Below are positions 31,737-43,500 of a stretch of DNA of 64,000 bases, in pieces. A model generated the notes under the pieces. That model was given only the letters and a program-made list of their open reading frames with translations, searched no databases and had not been told where the DNA came from. How positions within the stretch are numbered: position 1 is the stretch's first letter; every line of letters starts with the position of its first letter. The stretch covers positions 16,870,948 through 16,934,947 of the forward strand of contig OW203763.1 in NCBI GenBank assembly GCA_934045905.1, in the 5' to 3' direction. Source of the stretch: Leuctra nigra (taxonomy: Eukaryota; Arthropoda; Insecta; Plecoptera; Leuctridae). A program made the position numbers and the translations under genes.

Positions 31737-32229
31737 GTAAGTTCAAAGAGTTGGGGTCATTGACTCAAGGTCCTGTTGGTATTTCTAGAATAACAAATAT
31801 GCATTGATAAAAGTAATAAAAAATTCAATAGTTTTCGAAACTAAATCGTCAGCAAAACCAAAATATTATCAAAAATTTAAAAATTCAAATTCTCTAATAA
31901 TTTAATATCATGTACATAGTAGTTATTTGGAATGTCGATTTACTATTTTGTCCAGTCAAAACTGTTTTTGATAGTATTTGCTACTAGTACTGTATTTCAT
32001 AAAAAAGGAAGAATGTTGGCTGATTTCTTAACTGTATAAAGGCCAGGTAATACATTTTCTTTTGAACGTGGTCTACCTACTCTTCAACAAAGATAGTATG
32101 TTTTTATCTAAAATTAATGTGCATCTGATACCTGTTATAAAACATATGTGTACAGGTTTCTAGTGTAGCTATCTTAATCATCACCTTTCCAAACGTTTCA
32201 TTAAGACTATTTCAATTTTTTACTGACAG
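31737..32229. other. LYST last intron, no feature
   Basis: AT-rich; ends with acceptor tttactgacag. Nothing else seen. Confidence 0.5.
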
Positions 32230-32431
32230 ATTATGGAGTACTTGGGACTTAAATCTAGTACGGGAACTGAGCACGCCTTTCCTAACGAAGGCCATCATCA
32301 GTCTGAGCTATTCCTGCGACAGTCAACATCTGTATGCAGCTTCCATGGATGGAGCCATGGTGATATGGGAACGTGCTGGCTATAAAGGAAGCAGCAAACC
32401 AGCCAAGTTTATGAATCTCGCCTCGCTGTGA
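32230..32431 (+). CDS. LYST: LYST last coding exon: final WD40 blade and stop
   Basis: Encodes (R)LWSTWDLNLVRELSTPFLT, KAIISLSYSCDSQHLYAASM and DGAMVIWERAGYKGSSKPAK, then FMNLASL and TGA at 32429-32431. RLWSTWDLxxVRE and PIISLxxSCDxxHLY are LYST-specific. The protein stops about where vertebrate LYST stops. Confidence 0.97.
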
Positions 32432-32948
32432 TTGCTCAATGATTATCAGTCGCTAAAAGTGATACTAATCTTGTGAAGTTTATTTAGGGTTGAATCTCAT
32501 AATATAGTTATATTTTCTTATTGCAGTGGTAGAATGTTTGAGAGAAATATTAAGGGTCCAATAGTGATGTGATTCAAACACTAGGTATTTTATGAGAAAG
32601 AAAGCATTTAAATTTTATTTGTCAAGAGCTTATTGTGTGCCAAGTGTCTTAATATCATTCTAAGTTGCTTGTTGTTTTAAAAGAACTTACCTAGACGTTC
32701 AATATTTAGTCATTTTTATGGTGAACGTTACCGTTAACATAATATAAACCGCTTTTTACTTGGTAGCATATAAATGTTAAAATTGGTCTATTCAAAATAT
32801 ATACTTTCAACAAACTTTTAGTTTATTCTTTTGACTCTCTACTACTTGCACCTATACTTCTCCTAAGTGAGCTGTTATCAATAACATCAGTTAGTGTATT
32901 GTACTTGAAAGATCAGGTTGTTTGTGAGCTGTATGTTTTGAATAGAAA
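32432..32948 (+). other. LYST 3' UTR (probable)
   Basis: AT-rich sequence after the stop. There is no canonical AATAAA; the variants AATATA appear near 32500 and 32740. The first AATAAA on this strand is at 33037, inside the following MITE-like repeat. Confidence 0.5.
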
Positions 32949-33595
32949 CAGGATAGTTATGCAGTAACATAATATTTCAAATGCATTTTAGAGTCATGTG
33001 ACTTGATATGGATGCGTTTCATGTTTTAAAAATACAAATAAAGCAAACTTGATGTTGCATATTTTGCATATTTTGTCCCTTTTTGGAAAAATTGCATAAA
33101 CATGCATAAAACGGCTATGCTAGTGCATATCCATGTATAAACATTTTTTTTTAACATTTCTGTAATTGTCCCTTATATGTTTTGGTTTCCAAATATTTTT
33201 TCAAAGTATGAGTGACTCATTTTAAAAACACTAATTCTGAAATAAAAATTGGCTAAATTATAGAGCAGAAATCGCGCAGAAACGCACCAAATTAATTCCA
33301 GAAATCAAATTTTTTCTGGGGCTCTGCGCCCCGGACCCGCATGGTGCTGGGGGGCCCGCACCCCAGACCCCCCTTTGTTTCCGTGGACAATCGCATTTCC
33401 CGTCAAACATATTTTACGCGCCAAAGTAGTCCGCACAATACAAAGTTGGCGCCCTCTGTTTAAAATGGTAGTGCATACAAAATAAAAATGCATATTTCGG
33501 ATGATAGTGCATAAATCGTGCATATTTGGGGGGGGGGGGTTGATAGTGCATAAGTGCATGCATATTTTGGGGTTTTATACTGCATAACTATCCTG
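32949..33595. mobile_element. MITE-like element with caggatagttatgcagta ends
   Basis: The 18-bp inverted ends caggatagttatgcagta (32949-32966) and its complement (33578-33595) enclose many subterminal tgcata/gcatatttt words, a hAT-like layout. No matching 8-bp flanks were found (aatagaaa versus accttagt), so it may be old or recombined. It carries a GC-rich block (ctctgcgccccggacccgca) that recurs at 33765-33790, plus the only nearby plus-strand AATAAA. Confidence 0.6.
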
Positions 33596-34010
33596 ACCTT
33601 AGTTATGAATATGAAATGCAGAGGGTGGACGCATCCCCTCACTCCTTTTTCAGGGTGGACGCCGTGGCCCACTTATTTTTCATAGAAGTAAAAATTGGCT
33701 TAAAATTGTGTACAAAATAGCGTAGAAAGGCATCAAATTTGGTACTGAAATTCAACATTTTTCCGGGTCTATGCGCCCCGGACCCGCATTGTAGTTACCT
33801 GAAGATGTAAAAAATTGTAAAGATTGTGTAGTATTTAGAGATATGGTAACAAAATTAATTAGAGAAAAAAGGTAAAAATTGTATTATAAAAATGTACTGT
33901 AATAGCTAATAGCTAAAATAAAAGATTTCAAAATCAAATCTACCCCCAAACCCCCCATTGTTTTCGTAAGCAAATATGTTTCCCTAACAATAGCCGAGCG
34001 TCCACCCACT
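33596..34010. repeat. Related repeat segment with tgcgccccggacccgcat block
   Basis: Shares the tgcgccccggacccgcat block and neighbouring words (aaaattggct, agaaa-cgcaccaaatt-like) with 33245-33345. gagggtggacgc near 33620 and gcgtccaccc near 33993 form a weak inverted pair that could mark the ends of a separate MITE. Confidence 0.4.
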
Positions 34011-37000
34011 TATTATTTTACAAATTAACCACTGATTAAATGTATTTAAAACACATAATTATGTATACATTTCTGTAGCCAATAATATAGAGCTACTTAT
34101 TTTTTTTATCAAATTAAAAGCAAGCCTGGACAGCAAGTCCAGGCAGTTTGGGGCAAAGTCCTCAAGAAAATTTTCTATCAAGGCCATTTATATTGGAGCA
34201 ATTTTGAGGCATGTTGCATCTAGGAAATTTGCAAAAAACCGACGTTAAATGAAAAAGTCATGTTTTTGGAAAGTAACTAGGCATTGTTGATGTGATTTTC
34301 TTCAAAACGTTGTGTTTTGCTCAACCTTGTACTTGATTCCAGGGATTTGACCCCAGTTTGCCTCAAAACTAAAAAAACTATTTGAATATATTCGCGCGGT
34401 TAAGCGCGGCACACGGTGGAACTTCAAATAAACGCGGCCCCTGGTCCACGGTCCACCATCCATCATTCTAAAGATTGAAATAATTGTCACTAAACAGCGC
34501 CACTATACAGTCGGCTTGAAAGTATCTGGCGCTTTGTTTCAAATAAGCAACATGTGTATCAACTAAAGCTCCTGTCTAATTTCAGTTGCTGTTGTTATGG
34601 GTAATCAACTAAGCAGTTTTATTATTTTTGTCCCTGTCATACTCATGGATGGTATAGGTAAGTGGTTATTATTTCTAATAAAATCATCATGAAATAGTTA
34701 ATATTGTATTTTTTAACTTAATCTAATTCACCTATTTTTTATTTATGTTAATTATCATGAAATTAGTATAAAATAATCATTTTTTTCTATTGAATTGGAC
34801 AATTAGGGAAATCTAAACTTTTTTTATTTTTGTGTTTCTATTAATCTCTATGACTGCGACTGGATGGTATAGGTAAGTGGTTTTTAGAGACATGTGGCAA
34901 GTCAGGTCTGGCGATATTATGGGTGTGGATGTTACCCTGTCATAAGAAAAGAGAAATAAATCTCACTGGATTCTATACCGCTACATCCACATGATGAAAA
35001 CAATTTTTATAAATGACCACTGAAGGCGAGACATGTCATAGTTACATGTTCCACACAGAATATCATTCACAATGAAATTTTATTCTTCTTATAGAAATTT
35101 CGGGTCAATGGTGATTGTCGGGGGGGGGGGGGGGGGGATTTTATATCATTGAGATATTGACCAATTCAATTCACTTTAGCTTTAATTTTATCTGATCTGA
35201 AGCGCTTATATTAAAATTAATAATTATTATCGTATATGGTGGAGGTAAGTTGTTAGTACGTATTGTCTGTTATACTTAAATTAATTGTTGCTTTCGAAAT
35301 GTAGGTAGTTGGTTTGTGTGGCAAAATCATATTTCCTAAACCATGACGACTTTATAAAAATATTTCAGGAAAATATTACATTTGAAAATAAATCACAAAA
35401 TTTAATTATTGGTTCTATTGTTTTTAAATGTGCACTTACTCTATCAAATAGTACCTCAAACAAGCTAATATTTAGCATTTAATTATTAAAAATGCAGACG
35501 GTATCTTTCTTATTGTGTGGTCGTGCGCTGGGCCATGGGTCTACCAATTATTCGTTAGTTTTGTCTCATTGGCTCAGTCTTCTTGCCTACAAGAACATAA
35601 ATCAAAGAGTGTGCTTCATGTAGTTTCCATTTATAATGAGATGTTGTTTGTACGTTGCTGGGACATAATGTAGGTAACAAGTAGCGGAGATGCATAGATG
35701 GAGTGACCAGATAGAATAAGTGTTTGCTCAGATAATTAAATCAAGACTTTTTTATAATAGTGTTTAACGTCGCACTCTTCAGCAACTAGGCCAGTGACAA
35801 CTGAGAATGCCAGTGATGATGATGAAGAAGATAGGCATGATGGGAAGTGGACATCTTTGCTTTGTAAAAACTTGGTACCGTTAGGTATACAAATGACACA
35901 TTTATCATCAATTCAAGAAAGCTTTTCTGTATAACATATAAAAATTGATTGATATGAGTACACTACGCAGTTTTTCCTCAGCAACAGTTTTGCGTCAGTG
36001 ACAACGCTTTCCAAAGAGAGTTAGATTTATGTCAGTGACAACACGTTTCAATAGTGTAGTTTTAGTTCTGTAACCATGTCTGTAACACAGTTTTTTGGGG
36101 GGGTGGGGGAGGGGGAGATTCCTTCTACGCAACTTAATCTCAATATAGATGAGGTTCATCGAAAATAATTAAATTGCAAAAGTAAAATCTATCAAAATTC
36201 TATCAAGGGTCATTAGAACAATTATAAATATTGCATTCATAGAAACATCAATTAAAAAAGAATAAAACGTTCATGAGCTAGAGAATACCGGAGTATTTTA
36301 TAGCTATACCCACACTCATGCTAAGCGCTTGAAACCAAATGCATTTGACATTAACTTGCTGTCAATTTCATTATTAGCTATAGTAATGTGTATTGTCTTA
36401 TTAGAAGAATCTTGTAACATGTTTAGGGCATTGCTGGCGTTTTATACTTAAAAAAGTAAAAAATTTATTAAGTACGGATATTATTTACTATCCAGATCCT
36501 TATAAATTGTGTGTTAGAATGTGTAATAGTATTTGAATATTTAGAAAATAGTGTCCCACTCCCCGACCCTCCTTACCTGTCCAGAGGGTGTATGTATGGG
36601 TACATGATGGATGTGTACCTACGTAAATACTGTGACAAAGTAGTATGTAGAGTAGGTATACAAAATTAACACAATCAATTTATTTGGCAATTTAATAAAA
36701 TCAAACTAATTTAAAAGCTGCGTCAATCACAAATCTTCGTAAATGAAAGATAACTTATACAACAAGTTCCATTTTCAAGTTCCATTTTCAAGTTTATTTT
36801 ACATTTTACATGGTATTGCATACCTATATGTAAATGAAGTAGGTATATTGACCCTTAAGTACAATAAATTAACACTTGTCATAACATAAAACGGTATATG
36901 AATAAAATGTGAATGACTGGATGGCAGTGAGTGATGTTCCTTGACAATCAATCCATATTATTATCAATGAAATGATTGCTCATCTACTAGAGCTAGATAC

Positions 37001-37122
37001 CTACCGAGTCAGTTCATAGACTACTTCTGAATGTGCAATCAAATAATTTTAAGGAATTCCGATTACTTCGAATACCGTTTTATCTTTTGTTGGGTGTACA
37101 TTGATTTGATACAATGTATTTA
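34011..37122. other. Intergenic, AT-rich, no gene
   Basis: About 3.1 kb without a convincing gene. Seen: a duplicated word atggtataggtaagtgg at about 34650 and 34863; an 18-bp G run at 35120-35137; a G-rich stretch at 36094-36118; and at 36930-37100 a sequence related to 12180-12320 (shared ataccgttttat and gttgggtgtaca words). No domain-bearing frame. Confidence 0.5.
35120..35137. repeat. Poly-G run (18 bp)
   Basis: An uninterrupted run of 18 G. Its complement type, a 20-bp C run, lies at 38096-38115. Both could form quadruplex structures on the G strand, and exact lengths may be assembly-limited. Confidence 0.9.
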
Positions 37123-37390
37123 CCGGGTGGCATAAAAACGTCCAATGGGCGAGCCATCGCAGTGATGAAACAACTGAACACACATAGGACTGACATTTTC
37201 ACATATTATAAAACTATTGAAAGTTTAAAAAAATATTGCTTTGGAAGGAATAAAGCTACATCAGTTCGAATTTGGTTTTTGAAAAATCGAATATATACGG
37301 AGCTCAAATAGCGCGCTTTGAGAAAGGTCCAAAGGATGTTTATTCAAAACTGCTGATGAAATCAGTCGATGATATAAATTTTAAAACAGG
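37123..37390. mobile_element. Palindromic fold-back family, single-arm copy 3
   Basis: Begins after TA with ccgggtggcataaaaacgtc and follows the left arm of copy 2 (ccaatgggcgag, tacggagctcaaat, tattcaaaactgctgat). The mirrored right arm is missing, so this copy is truncated. Confidence 0.8.
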
Positions 37391-40300
37391 ATCATACATC
37401 TAGTACATGGTATAGTTTGTAATGAGTAGTATGATAATTGATAATGATTAGTAATAATAATGATAATGAATCAACAAAATTACAAATAATTAAAGGGTAC
37501 TACTTGGAAATCAGATTTAGTTTCATATCAGATTAGGTACATGTCCACCAGTTAGACTCTTATATAGAGTAAAAGGATTTATTTATATAAGATGTAGGAT
37601 CGATCTGATATTATTCAATATTATTCATGGAGTATATGCATATACTCCATGGCCATGGATTGGATTGCACAAAGCCAGAATATTGACAATTCAAATACCT
37701 ATACACATTGTTACAGATATGTTCGTTTTCATAACTTGTATATTCAAACTCATCGCAAAATAATGAAATACAAACTGTTAGATCATAATTTGATGTTTTT
37801 TTCAATATTGTCCATGCTGTAAAAGTATGCCACTGTAGAAACATTTCATTTTTGTTTGGGATAGATGTGATATAAATCTATATACATATAGAGACAATCA
37901 CAATTGTGTGCGTCGTGTCGTTAATATTTAATTTGAGAACATAATCTCATAAATTGTGATCTAATATTTCACTCCCATCTAGGTGGCAGCAGTTAGCACT
38001 TTCCTTCCTCATCATCTAAGATCCCATCCAACGAGACTAATGAATTGTATTTCTTGCGTAAAAAAAGTTTCCTCAATTCGTTATTAAAAATAAATCCCCC
38101 CCCCCCCCCCCCCCCGCGCCTTTAATTAATTCCTGTCTAAAAAGAAACGAAAAGGATTTCGTGTTTGAGGTATATTTCTGTCGTATTCTTCTTTTTTATA
38201 TCCTTTTTTTGACAGGGAGACCTGGTAAGCAAGGTGGCAGTGTGAGAAGAGTCAGAAATGTGAAGAGAGCTGAAGAGGTAAGGTCAATGTTCTAACTGCT
38301 AAGCGAACGAAGGGCTTCCTTGGTCGGAGCCTAGCGAAAGCGTGGTAGTGGTAGTGGTAGTGCCAAGCGAGATATGCTTGAGGCCTCAACACTGGCACTG
38401 GCAGTGGCACTGGCAGTAGTAGGCAATCAGCATCACTGGAGAGTAGAGAGAAGAAGGGAACACACACCACACACTCATCTCTCAAGAAGAGAATAACTTT
38501 TCATGTCAGATCTTCTCCTCTTAGAGACTTAGAACATCTCTTTGGACAAGAGGAAGGATGATACAAAAGGTTCGCATAGAAAGAAACCTTACCTATAGAC
38601 CACATAGGTAAACCTTGATGCCAGTTGATTTACTCAACTTAATAACCAGACATTATGCACAAGTTACAAAGTGTAATGAGACAAATGTCAGTTTTTTAGT
38701 ATTCGAACCCATTTTCATTTACCTCAAACATTCCTTTTTATCTATATTACACACAGTGTATATTTTATTACGACATGGAACAATTAAAATATAATTATGA
38801 TGATCATGATGATGATATGTAATAAATATTGTCCATACTTAACAATTACACTGACACCCAACCAAGTGTTAACCAAATTAGAGTGAAATTTCCTAGCGCA
38901 TGTAGGTAAGCATGCAGGATATGAAGACGAAACGCAGACACTTGGCAACGAGGTAAGATACTTGCTCCGGCGAATAGAACCACCTGATTGGTTCAAATAC
39001 CTAACTCCTCCCCGATCACTTCAGCATTCTGGATGGCAGTGTACCATCCAGAAAATCATACATGCCAGTCTGTGAAGATTCTACGGTGTAGTAACATTAA
39101 GTTTTCGTTTTTAAGAAAATGTGTCGCCGTATTTAACAACTATGCTGTGCTGTGCGAACGTTCACGACTATTTGACCGTTGCGTAGTGACAGGGATAGCG
39201 TGTGCTGCGTTAGTTCTTCTTATTTCTATGTGTTCTATCGATATTAGTTTACTGTGATCACCGATAGTTATTGTCTTGTTTGTTTGGTGATGTGGAACTG
39301 ATGGTTGATTGCATCTAGCGGCTTTGCACATACAAGGATTATTTTACACGCGTCTATGTAAGTAGCAAAGCAACATGTGGCTTCCTTCTCTACCCGCGCA
39401 TTCAAATCACCACTCTCAAAACACTTGTCTTGCTTATTTACTTGCCTACAAGCCAAATACCTTTGGTTTTATGAGATGTCAACTGCATTATCTCTTTGAC
39501 AAAATGATTGGAAAATAGAAATATATGTTGGCAGTCTGAGATAGTATAATGTAATTGTTTAACAAACTGAATCAATAAGCTAAACTATATATAAGTTGTC
39601 TAAAGCGTGATTACTAGTGATTGTTATTTTGTCTCTCAGTTAAGGCACCTGTGTTCGAATCCCATTCACCGCATGGCTTACTATATTGTGTTTACATTTT
39701 TTTTATATCAAGTTCAGTAATATTTTATTTCCATAAACGTCAAAAGACTTTATAATAAAAAAATTGTTAATAGCACGATTCATCTACTTATCATAGTACA
39801 AAGTTTATTTTATTATATATTATTCTATTATTTTTTATTAGTTTCTGCATTTGAAGCGACCATAGTAAAAAAACACCTGTTGGTACGCCCTGTGCAGCTA
39901 TGTTAGGAATGCGAGCTTGTATTTATAATTATTACCCCGTCGGCCACTTGGAACATAAGAGACAGATCATGAAAAAGATGGTCAACCAAATCTGCGATTG
40001 GCCGTCAGTTAATATCATTTTCTGTATTCACCTCTCATCTCATCTGATCACATCTCACTGGTGGTTTTGTTTGGTTTGAAGGTTGCCTTGCGTCTTGGAC
40101 GGTGGAGTCGTATCCATGTAAGCTGATTCTCTCTTGCCGGCAACTGAGCCCATCTATTCGCGGCAGTTGGAATCTCATGCTGCTCATGCTGCGCGGTCAA
40201 GAGGGGTCTAAAGAATTCCAAACCCGAAGTTACCTTCGTCAGTTCGTCCGAGACCATTCTCTACCTACACACAATCGGTTTAGTAAGTTTTCATCATAGC

Positions 40301-40589
40301 CTGCCGGTGAATAGTAAGATTTTCTCACCCTATAGAACAAAAGTGTTCGTATAAGAAGAAACAAAACGAGTGTTCTTTTATTATCCATGCAGACTTTTGA
40401 AACTCTATAATTATTTCGTATTGGTTATCATGCGTTCATAATTGACTGCACTTAAATACTAGCACGAACCCCGTTGCAAGGGAGTTGTTGCAATAGTCTC
40501 GGTGATTACTCACTCGTCATCCAGCGTGTGGGTGTTGTTTTGCACAAGAACTCGTGTAGCAATGTTCCTATTGATCTAGGACGCAGGAC
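37391..40589. other. Intergenic/upstream of fat; possible non-coding 5' exon
   Basis: No coding feature recognised. It contains the poly-C run (38096-38115) and AT-rich DNA. A GC-richer stretch near 40060-40300 has a donor-like CAT-gtaagc at 40118; acceptor-like ctag (40576-40579) and gcag (40583-40586) lie just before the fat ATG. A spliced 5' UTR of fat is therefore possible, but this is inference. One short upstream ATG lies at 40562. Confidence 0.3.
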
Positions 40590-43500
40590 ATGATGCTATT
40601 GAAGCGTCTTTTATTGTTCTTGGCGGGGCAATGCGTGATGATTGCCGCCCAGGGGCCGGGGCCAGGACCCGGGACCGGGAGGAAACGGTCCCCGATGTTG
40701 CCCCACGTCCCAACAGACGCGATGCAGTCGCGTGCAGTTGATACGCGTGTTCAGTTTGACATCCTCGAGGGACAGCCGAGAGGGTCAGTGGTAGGCGTCA
40801 TACCAACAAAAGCCGGCTTTACGTATCGCTTCAACGAACCACCTCGGGAGTTCACTTTGGATCCAAATACTGGAGAGATACGAACAACAGCAGTTCTTGA
40901 TAGGGAAGCTCTTCGAAATGATCGCTATGACCTCGTTGTGCTTTCGTCACAACCGACGTACCCTATAGAGGTTCGCATCGTAGTCGGCGACATCAATGAC
41001 AACGCGCCCGAGTTCCCCGAACGGAGTATCAGTGTGACGTTCTCGGAGAGTGCAGTGGCCGGCACGAGGTTATTGCTGGACGCCGCCAGTGATCGGGATA
41101 TCGCCGCCAACGGCGTGTCCGACGACTACCGCATAGTCGCCGGCAACCGCGACGACAAGTTCCGTCTGGTTGTCACCGCCAACCCCAGTGGAGAAATCAC
41201 CTACCTCCATCTGGAGACCACGGGCAAGCTGGACCGAGAGTCTGCCGCGTTTTACCAGCTCAACATCTCGGCCAGGGACGGCGGCAATCCGTCGCGTTTT
41301 GGCTATCTTCAAGTGAACGTGTCTATACTTGACGTGAACGACAACCCTCCCATCTTCGACCACAGTGACTACATCGTATCGTTGAACGAGAGCGTTCCTC
41401 CGGGAACACCTGTTCTACAAGTCATGGCCACGGACAGTGACGTTGGCGACAACGCGAAGATAACATACTACCTCGCAGAGACGGAACACCAGTTCGGCGT
41501 CGATCCCGAGACGGGTGTCATCTCGACGACGGAAACACTGGACTGTCCGCAACAGAATTGTCCACAGCTTCCTCAACCTCGTCCCGGCGGAGGATGTCCC
41601 AAGAGCTGCGTCTTCACGGTGTTCGCACGTGACCACGGATCACCACGTCAAGACGGACGGACTTATGTGACCGTCAATCTAGTCGATGCCAACGACCATG
41701 ATCCCGTCATTAGATTCCGATACTTCCCAGCGACAGCCGGCTTCGCGACCGTCGACGAGAACGCTGTAAACGGCTCTGTTGTGGCCGCGGTTAGCGTCGT
41801 CGACATGGACGAAGGTCTCAACGGCGACACGACGGTGGAGATTCGAGCCGGCAACGAGTTGAATCACTTTCGTCTTGAATACACTCCCAGCTTCGACATC
41901 GTACGAGTGCATGGTGTGTTGGACCGCGAAGAGCTCGGCAAATACAACCTGACTGTCGTGGCTCGGGACAAGGGGTCACCTCCACGCACTGCCACCGCCT
42001 TCCTCATCATCCACGTGAATGACGTCAACGATCACGAGCCAGTGTTCGCCAAGTCCGAGTACTCCGCCGTGCTCAGTGAGTTAGCACCTCCTGGCACGTA
42101 CGTCGCCGGCATCACCGCCAGCGACGAGGACACCGGAGTCAACGCGCAGATCTATTACGCCTTCGTGTCGGGCAACGATAATCGATGGTTTGAGATTGAC
42201 GCCGCCTCCGGTCTGATCACAACACGGGAATCCTTAGACAGAGAAGTTCAGGACGCCGTTGAACTCCGCATATCAGCACGAGACGGTGGACCGAATCCGA
42301 AGTGGGCGTACACTCAGTTGAAAGTGACGATACTGGACGAGAACGATGAGAAGCCTGTATTCTCGCAGACGGAGTTGAACATTAGCTTGTCGGAGAGTAC
42401 GCCGCCCAACACACTGGTCGCCATGTTGACGGCTTCCGACCATGATCAAGGAACAAACGGGAGTGTAACGTACTTGCTGCAAGCTGATCGCTATCCTGGA
42501 GTGTTTGGCCTAGACGCTCTCACAGGTCAGCTGACAACGAGGATCAAATTAGATCGAGAAGCAACTCCTGAATACGAGATTCGCGTCATCGCCCGTGATC
42601 AAGGAGTACCTCCACAGTCCTCGACGGCCACCGTCTTTCTCACTCTGCAAGATGTCAACGACAACTCTCCAGAGTTCTATCCTAAGCTTCACTTTGTGCC
42701 AGTGTCTGAAGATATGCCGATAGGTTCGTCGATTGTTCAAGTATCAGCGACTGATCAAGACTTTGGCGAGAACGCCGTCGTCCACTACACTTTGGAGAGC
42801 GGTGATGAAAACATGTTCGCACTCAATGAAATGACAGGAGTGATCAGTCTCAAGACATCCCTGGCAGATTCACCGAAAGCGCTGCACAAACTTCGCATCG
42901 CGGCTAAAGATCGTGGAGACAGGAAAGCGATTGAGAATGCCGAGGTCGAGATCATCAAAGACACACACATTGAAGAGATTGAATTCGATCACTTTGGTCC
43001 ATACGAGTTTCAGATAGCTGAAGATTCTGACAGTGAAGATCCGGCTGTTGGTCGGGAGGTCGGCCGGGTACAAGTGAGGCCCGTGCCAGGACGGGAACGT
43101 GTCACGTTCTCGATCGCGTTCGGTGATTCCCACCACGGCTTCCGTATCGATGAGAAGACAGGAGTGATTACGACGGCGAACAAACTGGATAGAGAACAAG
43201 AAGCGAGTTACAGTTTGATAGCAGTAGCAAGAGCTGGACTGGCGTATGGCAAGTGTAACGTCAACATCACTGTTCTGGATGAGAACGATAATAGTCCGGT
43301 ATTTGCGAGGGCTCGCGATGAAGTCAGGTTGCCGGAAAACGGAGCTGTTGGTCAAGAAGTTTACTTGGCTCGAGCAAGAGACAGAGATTCGGGTGACAAC
43401 AGTCGAGTCTCGTACACGTTGACTTTCAACCCTGAGAACCAGTTTCGCATCGCTGAAGCGACTGGGGTCATTTATTTGAACCGGCCGATTCGTTCAGAAC

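Larger units (their letters stand above)
379..32431 (+). other. LYST: LYST/mauve lysosomal trafficking regulator gene, C-terminal twelve exons (gene span)
   Basis: Gene-level entry. Twelve exons (379-600, 5897-6141, 10134-10200, 11027-11177, 22904-23044, 23220-23437, 26742-26903, 28088-28274, 29200-29336, 30699-30937, 31500-31736, 32230-32431) join in frame at GT-AG sites into 735 codons plus stop. The order is PH-BEACH, BEACH, WD40. Diagnostic LYST words include [42 protein letters not shown] and IISLSYSCD. The last two are specific for LYST among BEACH proteins such as neurobeachin, LRBA, WDR81 and FAN. Members of this family are roughly 3500-3800 residues, so about 80 percent of the gene lies upstream of the window. 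LYST is a cytosolic scaffold controlling lysosome and lysosome-related organelle size; human loss causes Chediak-Higashi disease and the Drosophila gene is mauve. Introns range from 133 bp to 11.7 kb and are packed with transposons. Confidence 0.95.
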
